NCBI GenBank assembly: GCA_964576115.1
Contig: CAZNUA010000002.1
Span: 1 to 64,000 of the forward strand
Source: CAYSYY01 sp964576115 [NCBI: uncultured Gemmatimonadota bacterium]
GTDB lineage: Bacteria > Blakebacterota > Blakebacteria > Blakebacterales
DNA length: 64,000 nucleotides
Direction of reading: 5' to 3'
The position numbers and the translations under genes are program-made. Positions within the stretch are counted from its first letter, which is position 1, and each line of letters begins with the position of its first letter. Of the stretch, positions 50,319 through 58,511 are shown one piece after another. The notes beneath the pieces were generated by a model, which saw only the letters and a program-made list of their open reading frames with translations, made no database searches and was not told the origin of the DNA.

Positions 50319-51527
50319 TCAGGCGCCGAATTTCTGCAACCGATCGGCGTGCCCGAGAGCCAGCCCCATGAGATGCATCATGGGGAAGGTGCCCAGGGTG
50401 CCCCGGTGGGCGCAGGCGATCTCGGAAAAAGTCTCGACCCCGCTCCAGCGGGCAACGGGCGAGTGCAGCAGGACCGGAACCGAGTGACCGGAGTGGGCCC
50501 GGACCAGGGCCGGGGTGGAGTGATCGCCGGTCACGACCACCACCCCGGGGCCCAGTTCGAGGAAACCGGGCAGGGCGGCGTCGGCTTCTTCGATGGCGGC
50601 CACTTTGGCGTCGAAGTCGCCATCTTCGCCGCGGGCATCGGTGGCCTTGAAGTGCACGAAGAAGAAATCGTGGCTCGACCAGTAGCCGGTAACCGCCTCG
50701 AGCTGCCCGGCCAGGTCGGTGGCTCCTTCGTGGACATCCATGCCGAGCAGGCGGCTGATGCCCTTGTACATCGGGTAGGTGGCCACCGCCACCGCCCGCA
50801 GACCGAAGCGCTCCTGCAGGCTCGGGTAGCGCCGGAAGCGGGCGATCCCCCGCAGCAGGGGATAGTAAGCCGGTTCGCCGGCTGCCGCCAGAGGACCGGT
50901 CACCTGTTCGAGCAGGGTGCGCAGCAGTTCGGATGCCGGCTCGGCCTCGGGTCGCAGGGCCTCGACCGGCAGGGGCGGTACGCCGGTAGCCTGGGGATCG
51001 GTGTCGGCGATACCGTCGGCCAGTTCGATGCCGTCGGGGCGTAGAACGACCGCCGCCCGGTGTTCCTTGACCGGTTCGACGAAGACCTCTACCCCCTCAA
51101 GCCCGATGGCGTCACGCATGATAGCGCACAGACGCCCGCATTCTTCGGTCCGGATCCGCCCGGCGCGCCGGTCGATGATTCGACCTTCGGCGTCGACGGT
51201 GGCGAAATTGACCCGGATGGCCAGATCCCCCTCGGCCAGCCCGAAACCGATCCCGGCCGCTTCGAGCACCCCCCGGCCGATGTTGTTCTCGACCGGATCG
51301 TATCCGAAGAGCGCAAAATGCCCCGGCCCGCTCCCGGGGGCGATTCCGGGCAAAACCGGTACCGTGAGTCCCGTCTCGGATCGGGCCGCCAGCTCGTCGA
51401 GGACCGGGGTGCGGGCCGCCTCGAGTTCGGTCTGCCGCCGGTCCGGATCGGTCGTCCCGCCCAGACCGTCGAGGATGTAATAGAGGATACGGCAGTCGTT
51501 CTGTCGAACGAGTTCATCGGGCAGCAT
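50319..51527 (-). CDS. apgM: 2,3-bisphosphoglycerate-independent phosphoglycerate mutase, archaeal type
   Basis: The enzyme interconverts 3- and 2-phosphoglycerate with a metal pair. Alkaline-phosphatase-superfamily signatures of the short archaeal-type family are visible: ILYYILDGLGG at the N-terminus, GIAPGSGPGHFALFGYDP, the domain 2 segment RVNFATVDAEGRIIDRRAGR, FFFVHFKATDARGEDGD, and VVVTGDHSTP. The length of 402 residues matches apgM rather than the 510-residue bacterial GpmI. AGGAGA precedes the ATG at 51527. It is transcribed divergently from the membrane protein gene at 51649. Confidence 0.93.
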   Translation of the reverse strand: MLPDELVRQNDCRILYYILDGLGGTTDPDRRQTELEAARTPVLDELAARSETGLTVPVLPGIAPGSGPGHFALFGYDPVENNIGRGVLEAAGIGFGLAEGDLAIRVNFATVDAEGRIIDRRAGRIRTEECGRLCAIMRDAIGLEGVEVFVEPVKEHRAAVVLRPDGIELADGIADTDPQATGVPPLPVEALRPEAEPASELLRTLLEQVTGPLAAAGEPAYYPLLRGIARFRRYPSLQERFGLRAVAVATYPMYKGISRLLGMDVHEGATDLAGQLEAVTGYWSSHDFFFVHFKATDARGEDGDFDAKVAAIEEADAALPGFLELGPGVVVVTGDHSTPALVRAHSGHSVPVLLHSPVARWSGVETFSEIACAHRGTLGTFPMMHLMGLALGHADRLQKFGA

Positions 51528-51648
51528 CGTACAACTCTCCTGGAACGGGTGGGGAACCTGTCCTACATTACAGGTGTGCCCGGACCCGGTCAGTAGAAAA
51601 GGCCGGACCGGAACAATGCTCGCCGCCCTGTCGTATAGCAGAGGTGCC

Positions 51649-52482
51649 ATGACCGACGACGACCGCACCGGTACCGGACCCGAATCCGGCGACGATCTTC
51701 CCCGCGAGGAGTACTACTACGACCTGCCCGGTTCCGAGGGAGACCGGCGGGACGCTTCGCAGGACGGGGGATCGGGCTCGAGCCGCACGCCGGGAAACGG
51801 CAGGAGGGGCAACAGTCACCAGTACGATCTGGGGACCTGGATCGTGGACGGCTGGCACGTGATCCGCGATGAGCTCGTCGGTTACATGATCGCCGCTTTC
51901 ATCCTGGCCCTGATTCTGGTCATCGCCCTGAGGATCCACGTCCTGATCTATATTGCGATCGGCGGCCCCCTGAAGGCCGGCTTTTTTCTGATGACCATCA
52001 ACCACATGCGCACCGGCAAGCCGCCGCACATCGGCGATCTCTTCCAGCCGTACAACCGGTACGTGCCGATAACTCTCGCTTTCCTGCTCATGAGCGCCTT
52101 TTCGGCCATCGGATTCGTCCTCTGTCTGGTTCCCGGCATCATCGTGCTGGGAATCTACCTCTTCACCTTCCTGTTCATCATCGACAAGGGCTACGATTTC
52201 TGGGAAGCAATGGAAGCCAGCCGCCGGGTGGTTTCGCGCGACTACATGCTCTTTTTCCTCTTCGCTCTGGTGCTGCTGGTACTCAACTTCGCAGGCCTGA
52301 TCTTCTTCATAATCGGTCTGCTCATCACTCTGCCGCTGCAGTTCGCCGCGATCGCCTGCGCCTACCGGCAGATCGTGGGTCTGGAGCCCGAGCCGGCCGT
52401 GCGCCCCTATGAGCCGCGTCCCCGGCCCTACCCGGGCACAACCGGTCCAGAAGACAGCGACTACCCCGATATCATTTCATAG
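51649..52482 (+). CDS. Polytopic membrane protein with a disordered N-terminus
   Basis: The first 62 residues are polar and low in complexity (rich in Asp, Gly, Glu, Arg, Ser). About five or six hydrophobic helices follow: YMIAAFILALILVIAL, HVLIYIAIG, ITLAFLLMSAFSAIGFVL, GIIVLGIYLFTFLFI, FFLFALVLLVLNFAGLIFF. The block FIIDKGYDFWEAMEASRRVV between helices and the loop pattern resemble DUF975-type and GlpQ-membrane-domain proteins. The C-terminal tail is Pro-rich. The ATG with AGAGGTG upstream was chosen; an earlier in-frame ATG is at 51616. Function unknown. Its stop lies inside the second copy of the 17-base repeat. Confidence 0.75.
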   Translation: MTDDDRTGTGPESGDDLPREEYYYDLPGSEGDRRDASQDGGSGSSRTPGNGRRGNSHQYDLGTWIVDGWHVIRDELVGYMIAAFILALILVIALRIHVLIYIAIGGPLKAGFFLMTINHMRTGKPPHIGDLFQPYNRYVPITLAFLLMSAFSAIGFVLCLVPGIIVLGIYLFTFLFIIDKGYDFWEAMEASRRVVSRDYMLFFLFALVLLVLNFAGLIFFIIGLLITLPLQFAAIACAYRQIVGLEPEPAVRPYEPRPRPYPGTTGPEDSDYPDIIS

Positions 52483-52495
52483 GAGCCTGTCGGAG
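52479..52495 (+). repeat. 17-base dispersed repeat, copy 2
   Basis: This 17-base stretch (ATAGGAGCCTGTCGGAG) exactly matches the copy at 28119-28135 in the other orientation. It includes the stop codon of the membrane protein gene. With the following bases it can form an imperfect hairpin (AGCC...CGG with CCG...GGCT). The gap 52496-52549 to hemW shows nothing else. Confidence 0.55.
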
Positions 52496-52549
52496 TAATC
52501 CGCCGGCTGCGGTCTGCGCTGGCATCCGGCCGGGCAGGGGTGTTGTTTT

Positions 52550-53800
52550 CTATGGCGCAAGCCTGAGAGCCAGCTCGTCGGCCAGGAGCATTCCCGCATC
52601 GGTCAGCACGATTCTTTCTGCTTCACGTCGGGCCAGGCCCCGGGCGATGGTTGCCTCAGAGCGGGCGAGGATGCCCTCCCGATAGACCTCCGGAATACGG
52701 TCCAGGTTCAGACCCGCAGCCGTGCGCAGCCCCAGGAGGACCCGCTCCCGGCACCGTGCCAGTTCATCGGGTTCCTCGACTTCGGCCCAGGGCAGACGTC
52801 CCCCCTCGAGCAGCGAGGATTGCCAGGCCTCGAGTTCGCGCTGGTTGGCGATCCGCAGACCGGCCAGGTGGCTGTGGGCCGAGGGTCCGAGACCGAGCCA
52901 GGAGGCGCCGGTCCAGTAGGCCCGGTTGTGCACCGCCTCGGCCCCCGGACGGGCGAAGTTGCTGACCTCGTAGCGTTCATGGCCGGCCGGGCGCAGGGCC
53001 GCGACCGCACTCTCATACGCTGCGGCCAGCCACTCCTGGTCGCGTTCGGTCAGCCGCCCGCGGTCGCGCCAGCGCGTAAAGAGCGTGCCCTCCTCCCAGG
53101 TCAGGCCGTAGAGAGAAAGATGGTCGGGACGAAGGGCCAGGGCGCGTTCGATATCCGCCTCCCAGTCGGCCCGGGTCTGCTCCGGGGCACCGAAGATCAG
53201 ATCGAGACTGAGGGCAAAGCCCGCTCCGGTGATGCGGCCGGCTGCCGTGTCGATATCGGCCGGGGTGTGCACCCGCCCCAGGCGCCGCAGCACCGGCGCC
53301 GAAAAACTCTGCGCTCCGAGGCTGATCCGGGTGATCCCCCCGGAGCGGAGCACCGCCAGGCGTTCGGGATCGGCGTGCTCGGGATTGACCTCGCAGGTGG
53401 CTTCGGTCCACTCCGACCCCCAGGTGCGGCCGATCCAGGCCAGCAGGCGCTCCAGGTCGGCCGGGGAAAGCCAGGAGGGGGTGCCGCCGCCCAGGTAGAG
53501 GGTTCGCACCGCCGATCCGCCGTCGGCCGGGGAATCGTCGGCCGGCGGAGACACTGCTGCCGTACTTCTGGCCGCCGTGCCATCGACCGGCGAGGACGTC
53601 CCGAGCCGGACGCCCGCCCCGGCCCACAGATCGGCCTCACGCTCCAGCGCGGCGATGAAGGCATCGGTGTCGGCCCCGCGGCCCACGACCACGGCGAAAT
53701 CGCAGTAGGGGCAGCGGCGCTCGCAGAAGGGCAGGTGCAGGTAGAGATGGTCGACGAGAACGCTCCGGCCGGCCAGGCGGGCGACCGCATCGGCCGTCAT
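52550..53800 (-). CDS. hemW: HemW-type radical SAM protein
   Basis: HemW is a heme-binding radical SAM protein related to HemN but probably acting in heme trafficking rather than coproporphyrinogen oxidation. The SAM cluster motif is CERRCPYC (CX3CX2C) near residue 26. The glycine-rich segment is YLGGGTPSWLS, then ARSLGAQSF-like ISLGAQSFS, and DLIFGAPEQTRADWE. The C-terminal HemW domain is present. It has 416 residues, with a poorly conserved Ala/Ser-rich insert near residues 65-95. It starts one base after the lepA stop; lepA-hemW is a conserved pair. Confidence 0.92.
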   Translation of the reverse strand: MTADAVARLAGRSVLVDHLYLHLPFCERRCPYCDFAVVVGRGADTDAFIAALEREADLWAGAGVRLGTSSPVDGTAARSTAAVSPPADDSPADGGSAVRTLYLGGGTPSWLSPADLERLLAWIGRTWGSEWTEATCEVNPEHADPERLAVLRSGGITRISLGAQSFSAPVLRRLGRVHTPADIDTAAGRITGAGFALSLDLIFGAPEQTRADWEADIERALALRPDHLSLYGLTWEEGTLFTRWRDRGRLTERDQEWLAAAYESAVAALRPAGHERYEVSNFARPGAEAVHNRAYWTGASWLGLGPSAHSHLAGLRIANQRELEAWQSSLLEGGRLPWAEVEEPDELARCRERVLLGLRTAAGLNLDRIPEVYREGILARSEATIARGLARREAERIVLTDAGMLLADELALRLAP

Positions 53801-53801
53801 G

Positions 53802-55604
53802 CTAATCCTCGTCTGTGATCGAGAGGAAGGCCAGAAAGGCTTCCTGGGGGATCTCGACCTGTCCCACCGCCTTCATCCGTTTCTTGCCCTCCTTCTGCCG
53901 TTCCAGAAGCTTGCGCTTGCGGGTCACATCGCCGCCGTAGCATTTGGCGGTCACGTTCTTGCGCAGGGCGCTCACGGTTTCCCGGGCGATGATCCGGTTG
54001 CCCACCGCGGCCTGAATGGCCACGGCGAAGAGCTGACGGGGGATGAGTTCCTTCAGGCGCCGGGTGAGTTTGCGCCCCCACTCATAGGCCTTGCCGGCAT
54101 GCACGATCATGCTCAGGGTGTCGACCGGCTCGCCGTTGAGCATGATATCGAGTTTCTGCACCGCTCCGGGCCGCCAGCCGCTGAACTCGTAATCGAGGCT
54201 GGCGTAACCGCGGCTGACCGATTTCAGTTTGTCGTAAAAGTCGAACACGATCTCGGCCAGGGGCAGGCCGAGGGTGATCATGACCCGCTCTCCGCCCAGA
54301 TACTCCATGGTGCGGTGTTCGGCCCGCCGCTCCTGACAGAGGGTCATGAGGTTGCCGATGTAGGCCTGGGGGGTGGTGATGTGGGCTTCGACCCACGGTT
54401 CCTCGATCCGTTCGATGCGCTGCGGTTCGGGGAGCAGGGCCGGGTTGTCGACCGCCAGGGTTTCGCCGTCGGTGGTAAGCACGCGGTATTCCACGCTCGG
54501 CACGGTGGCGATGATCCCCAGACCGTGCTCGCGACTCAACCGCTCCTGGACGATTTCCATGTGGAGCAGGCCGAGGAAGCCGCAGCGGAACCCGAAGCCC
54601 AGGGCGGCGCTCGATTCCGGCTCGAAACTGAGGGCGGCGTCGTTGAGCTGCAACCGTTCCAGGGCATCCTTGAGGTTGCCGTGATCCTCACTCTCCATCG
54701 GGTAGATACCGCTGAAGACCATCGACTTGGCCCGCTGGTAGCGGGTCAGGGGTTCTGCGGCCGGAGTGCGGGCGTCGGTGATGGTGTCACCGACCTGGGC
54801 GTCACGGATCGTCTTGATCGAGGCGCACAGGTAGCCGACCTCGCCGGCGGTCAGTTCATCGCGCTGCTCGCGGCGCAGGCGGAAGATGCCGACCTCGTCG
54901 ATCTCGAACGTCTTGCCCGAGCCCATGAGATGGATGTCCTGCCCCGGCCGGAGCGAACCGTCGACCACCCGCAGATGGGGCACCGCCCCGCGGTAGGTAT
55001 CGAAAACCGAATCGAAGATCAACGCCCGGAGCGGGGCGCTCGCTTCGCCCGCCGGGGCCGGGATACGGTCTATGACCGCTTCGAGCACCGCGGCGATATT
55101 GGTCCCCTCCTTGGCCGAGACCGGGATGACGTCCTCGGGCGCGACGCCGATCAGATCGCACAGTTCGGCCGTCACGTCGTCGGGGCGGGCGCTCGGCAGG
55201 TCGATCTTGTTCACCACCGGAATGATCTCGAGATCGTTTTCGATCGCCAGGTAGAGATTGCTGAGGGTCTGGGCCTCGATCCCCTGACTGGCGTCGACCA
55301 CCAGCACGGCCCCCTCACAGGCGGCCAGCGAGCGGGAGACCTCGTAGGTGAAGTCGACGTGGCCGGGGGTGTCGATGAGGTTGAGAATGTAGTTCTCACC
55401 CCCCCGCTCCCAGGCCATACGGACCGGGTGCATCTTGATGGTGATGCCCCGCTCCCGCTCCAGATCCATGTCGTCGAGAACCTGGTCGACCATCTTCAAG
55501 CGTTCGAGGGTGCCGGTTGCTTCGAGCAGGCGATCGGCCAGGGTCGACTTGCCGTGATCGATGTGGGCGACGATGCAGAAATTGCGGATGAGGGTCTGAT
55601 CCAT
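53802..55604 (-). CDS. lepA: Elongation factor 4 (LepA)
   Basis: This translational GTPase acts on stalled or misassembled ribosomes. The G motifs are visible: G1 [10 protein letters not shown]3 DTPGHVDF, G4 NKIDLPSA. The EF4-specific C-terminal domain is complete, ending near [22 protein letters not shown]. The length of exactly 600 residues is normal. hemW follows one base later. Confidence 0.97.
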   Translation of the reverse strand: MDQTLIRNFCIVAHIDHGKSTLADRLLEATGTLERLKMVDQVLDDMDLERERGITIKMHPVRMAWERGGENYILNLIDTPGHVDFTYEVSRSLAACEGAVLVVDASQGIEAQTLSNLYLAIENDLEIIPVVNKIDLPSARPDDVTAELCDLIGVAPEDVIPVSAKEGTNIAAVLEAVIDRIPAPAGEASAPLRALIFDSVFDTYRGAVPHLRVVDGSLRPGQDIHLMGSGKTFEIDEVGIFRLRREQRDELTAGEVGYLCASIKTIRDAQVGDTITDARTPAAEPLTRYQRAKSMVFSGIYPMESEDHGNLKDALERLQLNDAALSFEPESSAALGFGFRCGFLGLLHMEIVQERLSREHGLGIIATVPSVEYRVLTTDGETLAVDNPALLPEPQRIERIEEPWVEAHITTPQAYIGNLMTLCQERRAEHRTMEYLGGERVMITLGLPLAEIVFDFYDKLKSVSRGYASLDYEFSGWRPGAVQKLDIMLNGEPVDTLSMIVHAGKAYEWGRKLTRRLKELIPRQLFAVAIQAAVGNRIIARETVSALRKNVTAKCYGGDVTRKRKLLERQKEGKKRMKAVGQVEIPQEAFLAFLSITDED

Positions 55605-55645
55605 CGGATCTCAGTCGGAGAGCGGACCGCGGTCGGAGCGGATAC

Positions 55646-57253
55646 TCACCGGCCTCCTTCCACCCGCTCGACATATTTCACGATCGCCTCGTGCAGGGCT
55701 TCGGCGACCCGGTTCTTGAAACTGTTCTGGCGCAGGTAGTTCTCCTCGGCCCGGTTGGTGATGAAGGCCATCTCGACCAGCACCCCCGGCATGCTGGCGC
55801 CGTTCAGGACCAGGAACCCCGCCTGATCGAGCCGCCGGGGCTGCACCTGATGCCGGATCCGGCCGATGAGTTCGTCCTGGATCAGGCCGGCCAGGACCTG
55901 ACTCTCCTCCAGGAATTTGGTACTGTAGAGTTCCCCCAGGATCCCGCGCAGCATCGGCTCGCCGGCGTTGAGCTGCAGAGCCCGGGAGTTTTCCTCGTAC
56001 CTGATGACCGAGTTCTCGTAGGTGGCGACCTGACGGGATTCGTCGTTTTTCGCCTCGGAGAGAAAGAAGGTCATGAAGCCGTTGGCCGAGGGATCGTCGA
56101 ACCCGTTGGCGTGGATGGAGATGAAGAGATCTCCCTGCCGCTCGTTGGCGATCGCGTAGCGTTCGGCGAGTTCGGGGAAGACATCGCTCTCCCGGGTCAT
56201 GACGACTTCGATGTCGCTGGTGCGCGGGTCGCGCCCGAACAATTCGCGCAGACGCAGAGCCACGTCGAGAACAACCTCTTTCTCCTGCAGCCCGGTGGGG
56301 CCGATGCTGCCCGGATCGCGCCCGCCGTGGCCGGGATCGATGACCACGGTCTGGATGCCGCGCCGGGGCACGGCGGGATTGGGGGCCGAGGTGTCGACCC
56401 GCTCCCCGGCCGCCGAACGCCGCAGGGTCAGCAGGAGCCCGTCCCGGGTGGGGTAGAACTCGGGTTGCTCGGTGTAGCGCCGCGAGAGCTTGAAACTGAT
56501 CTGCAGGACGTCTTCTTCCTCGTATACCTCGAGCCCCCGGACCAGCCCGATGCAGCGGGTCCGTTTCAGGGCCGCCACGTCGGCCCGGGCACCGAGAAAA
56601 CTGATATGGAGCCAGCCTTCACCCTCGGAAAAGGAATCATAGGTCAGCGGCTCGGTCAGCAGGATCTCCACCTCGGTGCCCTGTTCGGGCCGGTCGGTCA
56701 TGCGGATGCCCAGGATATTCAGTCCGGAGCCGCCGTAGTTGAGCCAGCCCTGCTGGGGCAGGTACTCGCACTCCCGCCCGGTATACTCGCTCAAGAGGTG
56801 GGCCACTCCGGCCGCCGGAGCGTAGGGCAGGCCGTCGCGCAGCAGTACCGGCCGGGGCAGGTTCACGGCCCGGTTGGGTTGCTTGTCCACGACCACGGTC
56901 GGCGATCCGAGGGTGAAGATCAGGTGCCGCGTGCCCGTGAACAGCTCGTACTTGTTCTTGATATCCCAGCGATCCTGGGCCCCGAGATAGCTCGCCAGAT
57001 CGGTGAGTCGAAGAAAGATCTCGCCCCCCTCGAGCCGGATCCCCCGCAAGCGGTCCTGGGTCGGGGTGCCGTTACGGGCGATCACAACCATCGGTTCGGC
57101 GAATCCGATCGGGTCGGGTTCCTGCAGCACGGGCTGAGACGCTGCGGCGACCGCCCACGGCGGCGCCAGAACGGTCAGGAGCAGAATTGCCGCCGTTGAG
57201 CAACGACGCCCTCGGGTAGCGGCCGGGGTATATCTGGATTGCAGCATCATCAT
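55646..57253 (-). CDS. Secreted N-acetylmuramoyl-L-alanine amidase (Amidase_3)
   Basis: A signal peptide (to about residue 37) is followed by a copper-amine-oxidase-N-like domain (residues 60-170, RLEGGEIFLRLTDLASYLGAQDRWD). An AMIN-like beta domain follows (residues 175-280). The zinc amidase domain is C-terminal: IDPGHGGRDPG (His), KEVVLDVALRL (Glu), ISIHANGFDDP (His), and VEMAFITN (catalytic Glu). It should split stem peptides from septal peptidoglycan. It has 535 residues. Three Met codons begin the frame, so the exact start is uncertain by two residues. Confidence 0.92.
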   Translation of the reverse strand: MMMLQSRYTPAATRGRRCSTAAILLLTVLAPPWAVAAASQPVLQEPDPIGFAEPMVVIARNGTPTQDRLRGIRLEGGEIFLRLTDLASYLGAQDRWDIKNKYELFTGTRHLIFTLGSPTVVVDKQPNRAVNLPRPVLLRDGLPYAPAAGVAHLLSEYTGRECEYLPQQGWLNYGGSGLNILGIRMTDRPEQGTEVEILLTEPLTYDSFSEGEGWLHISFLGARADVAALKRTRCIGLVRGLEVYEEEDVLQISFKLSRRYTEQPEFYPTRDGLLLTLRRSAAGERVDTSAPNPAVPRRGIQTVVIDPGHGGRDPGSIGPTGLQEKEVVLDVALRLRELFGRDPRTSDIEVVMTRESDVFPELAERYAIANERQGDLFISIHANGFDDPSANGFMTFFLSEAKNDESRQVATYENSVIRYEENSRALQLNAGEPMLRGILGELYSTKFLEESQVLAGLIQDELIGRIRHQVQPRRLDQAGFLVLNGASMPGVLVEMAFITNRAEENYLRQNSFKNRVAEALHEAIVKYVERVEGGR

Positions 57254-57287
57254 GATCTCAGAACGATCCGGGGTCCTGAAGGGTTCC

Positions 57288-57743
57288 TTACCCTTTGAGC
57301 GAACGCAGGGCCTTTTTCATCTCCCGCCTGGCTTCATCATCCTCTATCCGGCGCCGTTTGTCACCCTTGCCGCGCCCGCGGGCCACGGCCAGGAGGATTT
57401 TGGCATACCCCCCCTGAAAATACAGTCTGACCGGCACGAGGGTCAGACCCTTCTGAGAGACCCGGCCGATAAGCCGCCGGATCTGGTGACGATGGAGCAG
57501 CAGCTTGCGCGGGCGTTTCGGCTCGTGGTTGCTGTAACCGCCCTGCTCGTAAGGCGGTATATGGCAGTCGATCAGCCAGACCTCGCCGCCCTCGATGCGT
57601 GCGAAACTGCCGCTCAGATCGGCCCGCCCGGCCCGCAGGCTCTTGACCTCGGTGCCGGTCAGAACCAGACCGGCTTCGACGGTTTCGATGATCTCGTAGT
57701 CGCGCCGGATCCGTTTGTTCGAGGCCACCAGGCGCTCTGCCAT
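57288..57743 (-). CDS. smpB: tmRNA-binding protein SmpB
   Basis: SmpB carries tmRNA into stalled ribosomes for trans-translation. The conserved core is present: SNKRIRRDYEIIETVEAGLVL, then GTEVKSLRAGRADLSGSFARI, QGGYSNHEPKRPRKLLLHR and the basic tail GKGDKRRRIEDDEAR. The ATG at 57743 gives the usual 151 residues; upstream in-frame codons reach to 57812. A perfect eight-base inverted repeat CATCCGGA/TCCGGATG (57789-57807) lies in its leader. I looked for ssrA next to it and did not find it. Confidence 0.96.
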   Translation of the reverse strand: MAERLVASNKRIRRDYEIIETVEAGLVLTGTEVKSLRAGRADLSGSFARIEGGEVWLIDCHIPPYEQGGYSNHEPKRPRKLLLHRHQIRRLIGRVSQKGLTLVPVRLYFQGGYAKILLAVARGRGKGDKRRRIEDDEARREMKKALRSLKG

Positions 57744-57926
57744 GACGATCACCCGCCGGGTTTTCTGTCCGGGAACTGAACTGGCGTGCATCCGGAGTTT
57801 CCGGATGGGCACAAACTACGCCGAGCAGGGCAGGCGGAATAGGGAAAAGGCATGGTGCCGCCGGTGCGCCACCCCCTTCCCGGATCTTGACGAACGTGCA
57901 CCTGGACCGTAGGTTTGTCTGTCGCT
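57744..57926. other. Gap upstream of smpB and tRNA-Leu
   Basis: It contains a perfect eight-base hairpin (57789-57807, CATCCGGA-GTT-TCCGGATG) in the smpB leader and, near its right end, the tRNA-Leu promoter (57887-57915). No gene is seen. Confidence 0.4.
57887..57915 (+). promoter_or_regulatory. Promoter of tRNA-Leu
   Basis: TTGACG (57887-57892), exactly 17 bases and TAGGTT (57910-57915) lie 12 bases before the 5' end of tRNA-Leu. This is the same class of promoter as that of tRNA-Thr. Confidence 0.6.
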
Positions 57927-58013
57927 GCCGAAGTGGTGGAATTGGTAGACACGCTGCGTTCAGGACGCAGTGGGCGCAAGCCCGTGTGGGTTCAAATCCC
58001 TCCTTCGGCACCA
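57927..58013 (+). tRNA. tRNA-Leu (anticodon CAG), CCA encoded
   Basis: The gene folds as a class II tRNA of 87 bases. The acceptor stem is GCCGAAG/CTTCGGC, the D arm is TGGTGGAATTGGTAGACACG, the anticodon loop is TTCAGGA (anticodon CAG), the long variable arm is TGGGCGCAAGCCCGT, and the T loop is GGTTCAAATCC. A discriminator A and CCA are encoded. Confidence 0.97.
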
Positions 58014-58024
58014 GTTCGTTACAG

Positions 58025-58053
58025 GCCCCCGGCGGTGACCGCCGTCCGGGGGC
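58025..58053 (+). terminator. Hairpin downstream of tRNA-Leu
   Basis: GCCCCCGG (58025-58032) pairs with CCGGGGGC (58046-58053); the inner GGCGG/CCGCC gives an alternative stem. It lies 12 bases after the tRNA and could end or process the transcript, though only TT follows rather than a U-run. Confidence 0.5.
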
Positions 58054-58067
58054 TTGACGTAAAGAAG

Positions 58068-58096
58068 TTGCCGCCTCAGGAAAAGCGCGGTATAAG
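58068..58096 (+). promoter_or_regulatory. Candidate promoter of the response-regulator/ompA-like operon
   Basis: TTGCCG (58068-58073), 17 bases and TATAAG (58091-58096) lie about 38 bases before the response regulator start, which has GGGGAAGG as ribosome site. Confidence 0.45.
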
Positions 58097-58134
58097 GCAG
58101 GTACTATGGTAACCTTCCAGCATGGGGAAGGCAT

Positions 58135-58503
58135 ATGGCACGCATTCTGGTAGTAGATGACGAGATTGCTATCGTCGATGTCCTCAAGACGTTCCTCGAG
58201 GAGAACGAACACAAGGTCTTCACCGCCTACGACGGGCTCGAGGCGATCGAGGTCACCAAGCGGGAACGGCCGCACATCATTCTGCTCGATATCTACCTGC
58301 CGAAGTTGGACGGCATCGAGGTTTTAAAGACGATTCGCGAGTTCGATGACTCGATCGGGGTGATCATGATCACCGCTTTCCGTGAAGAGGACGTCGCCAA
58401 GCACGCCCTCGAACTGGGGGCTTTCGATTACATCAACAAACCGTTCGATTTCGACTACCTGGAACGGTCCCTGGAAACCAAGCTGCAACTCATGCTGATG
58501 TAG
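58135..58503 (+). CDS. Stand-alone response regulator receiver (CheY-like)
   Basis: The 122-residue protein is a single receiver domain with all phosphorylation residues: acidic pair Asp8 and Asp9 (LVVDDE), acceptor Asp52 (LLDIYLPK), Thr80 (MITAF) and Lys102 (INKPF). No output domain is attached, so it would act by protein contact or phosphotransfer. The kinase is not adjacent; the only kinase in the window is the orphan next to serS. The OmpA-family gene starts eight bases after its stop, so the two are likely co-transcribed. Confidence 0.94.
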   Translation: MARILVVDDEIAIVDVLKTFLEENEHKVFTAYDGLEAIEVTKRERPHIILLDIYLPKLDGIEVLKTIREFDDSIGVIMITAFREEDVAKHALELGAFDYINKPFDFDYLERSLETKLQLMLM

Positions 58504-58511
58504 GAGCTGTT

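Noticed and set aside
53799-55739. Plus-strand open frame of about 646 residues opposite lepA
   Set aside because: lepA is unmistakable on the minus strand; the plus frame is an antisense artefact.
57744-57926. tmRNA gene next to smpB
   Set aside because: No tRNA-Ala-like acceptor stem with G-U pair or tag-coding stretch could be found in the gap.
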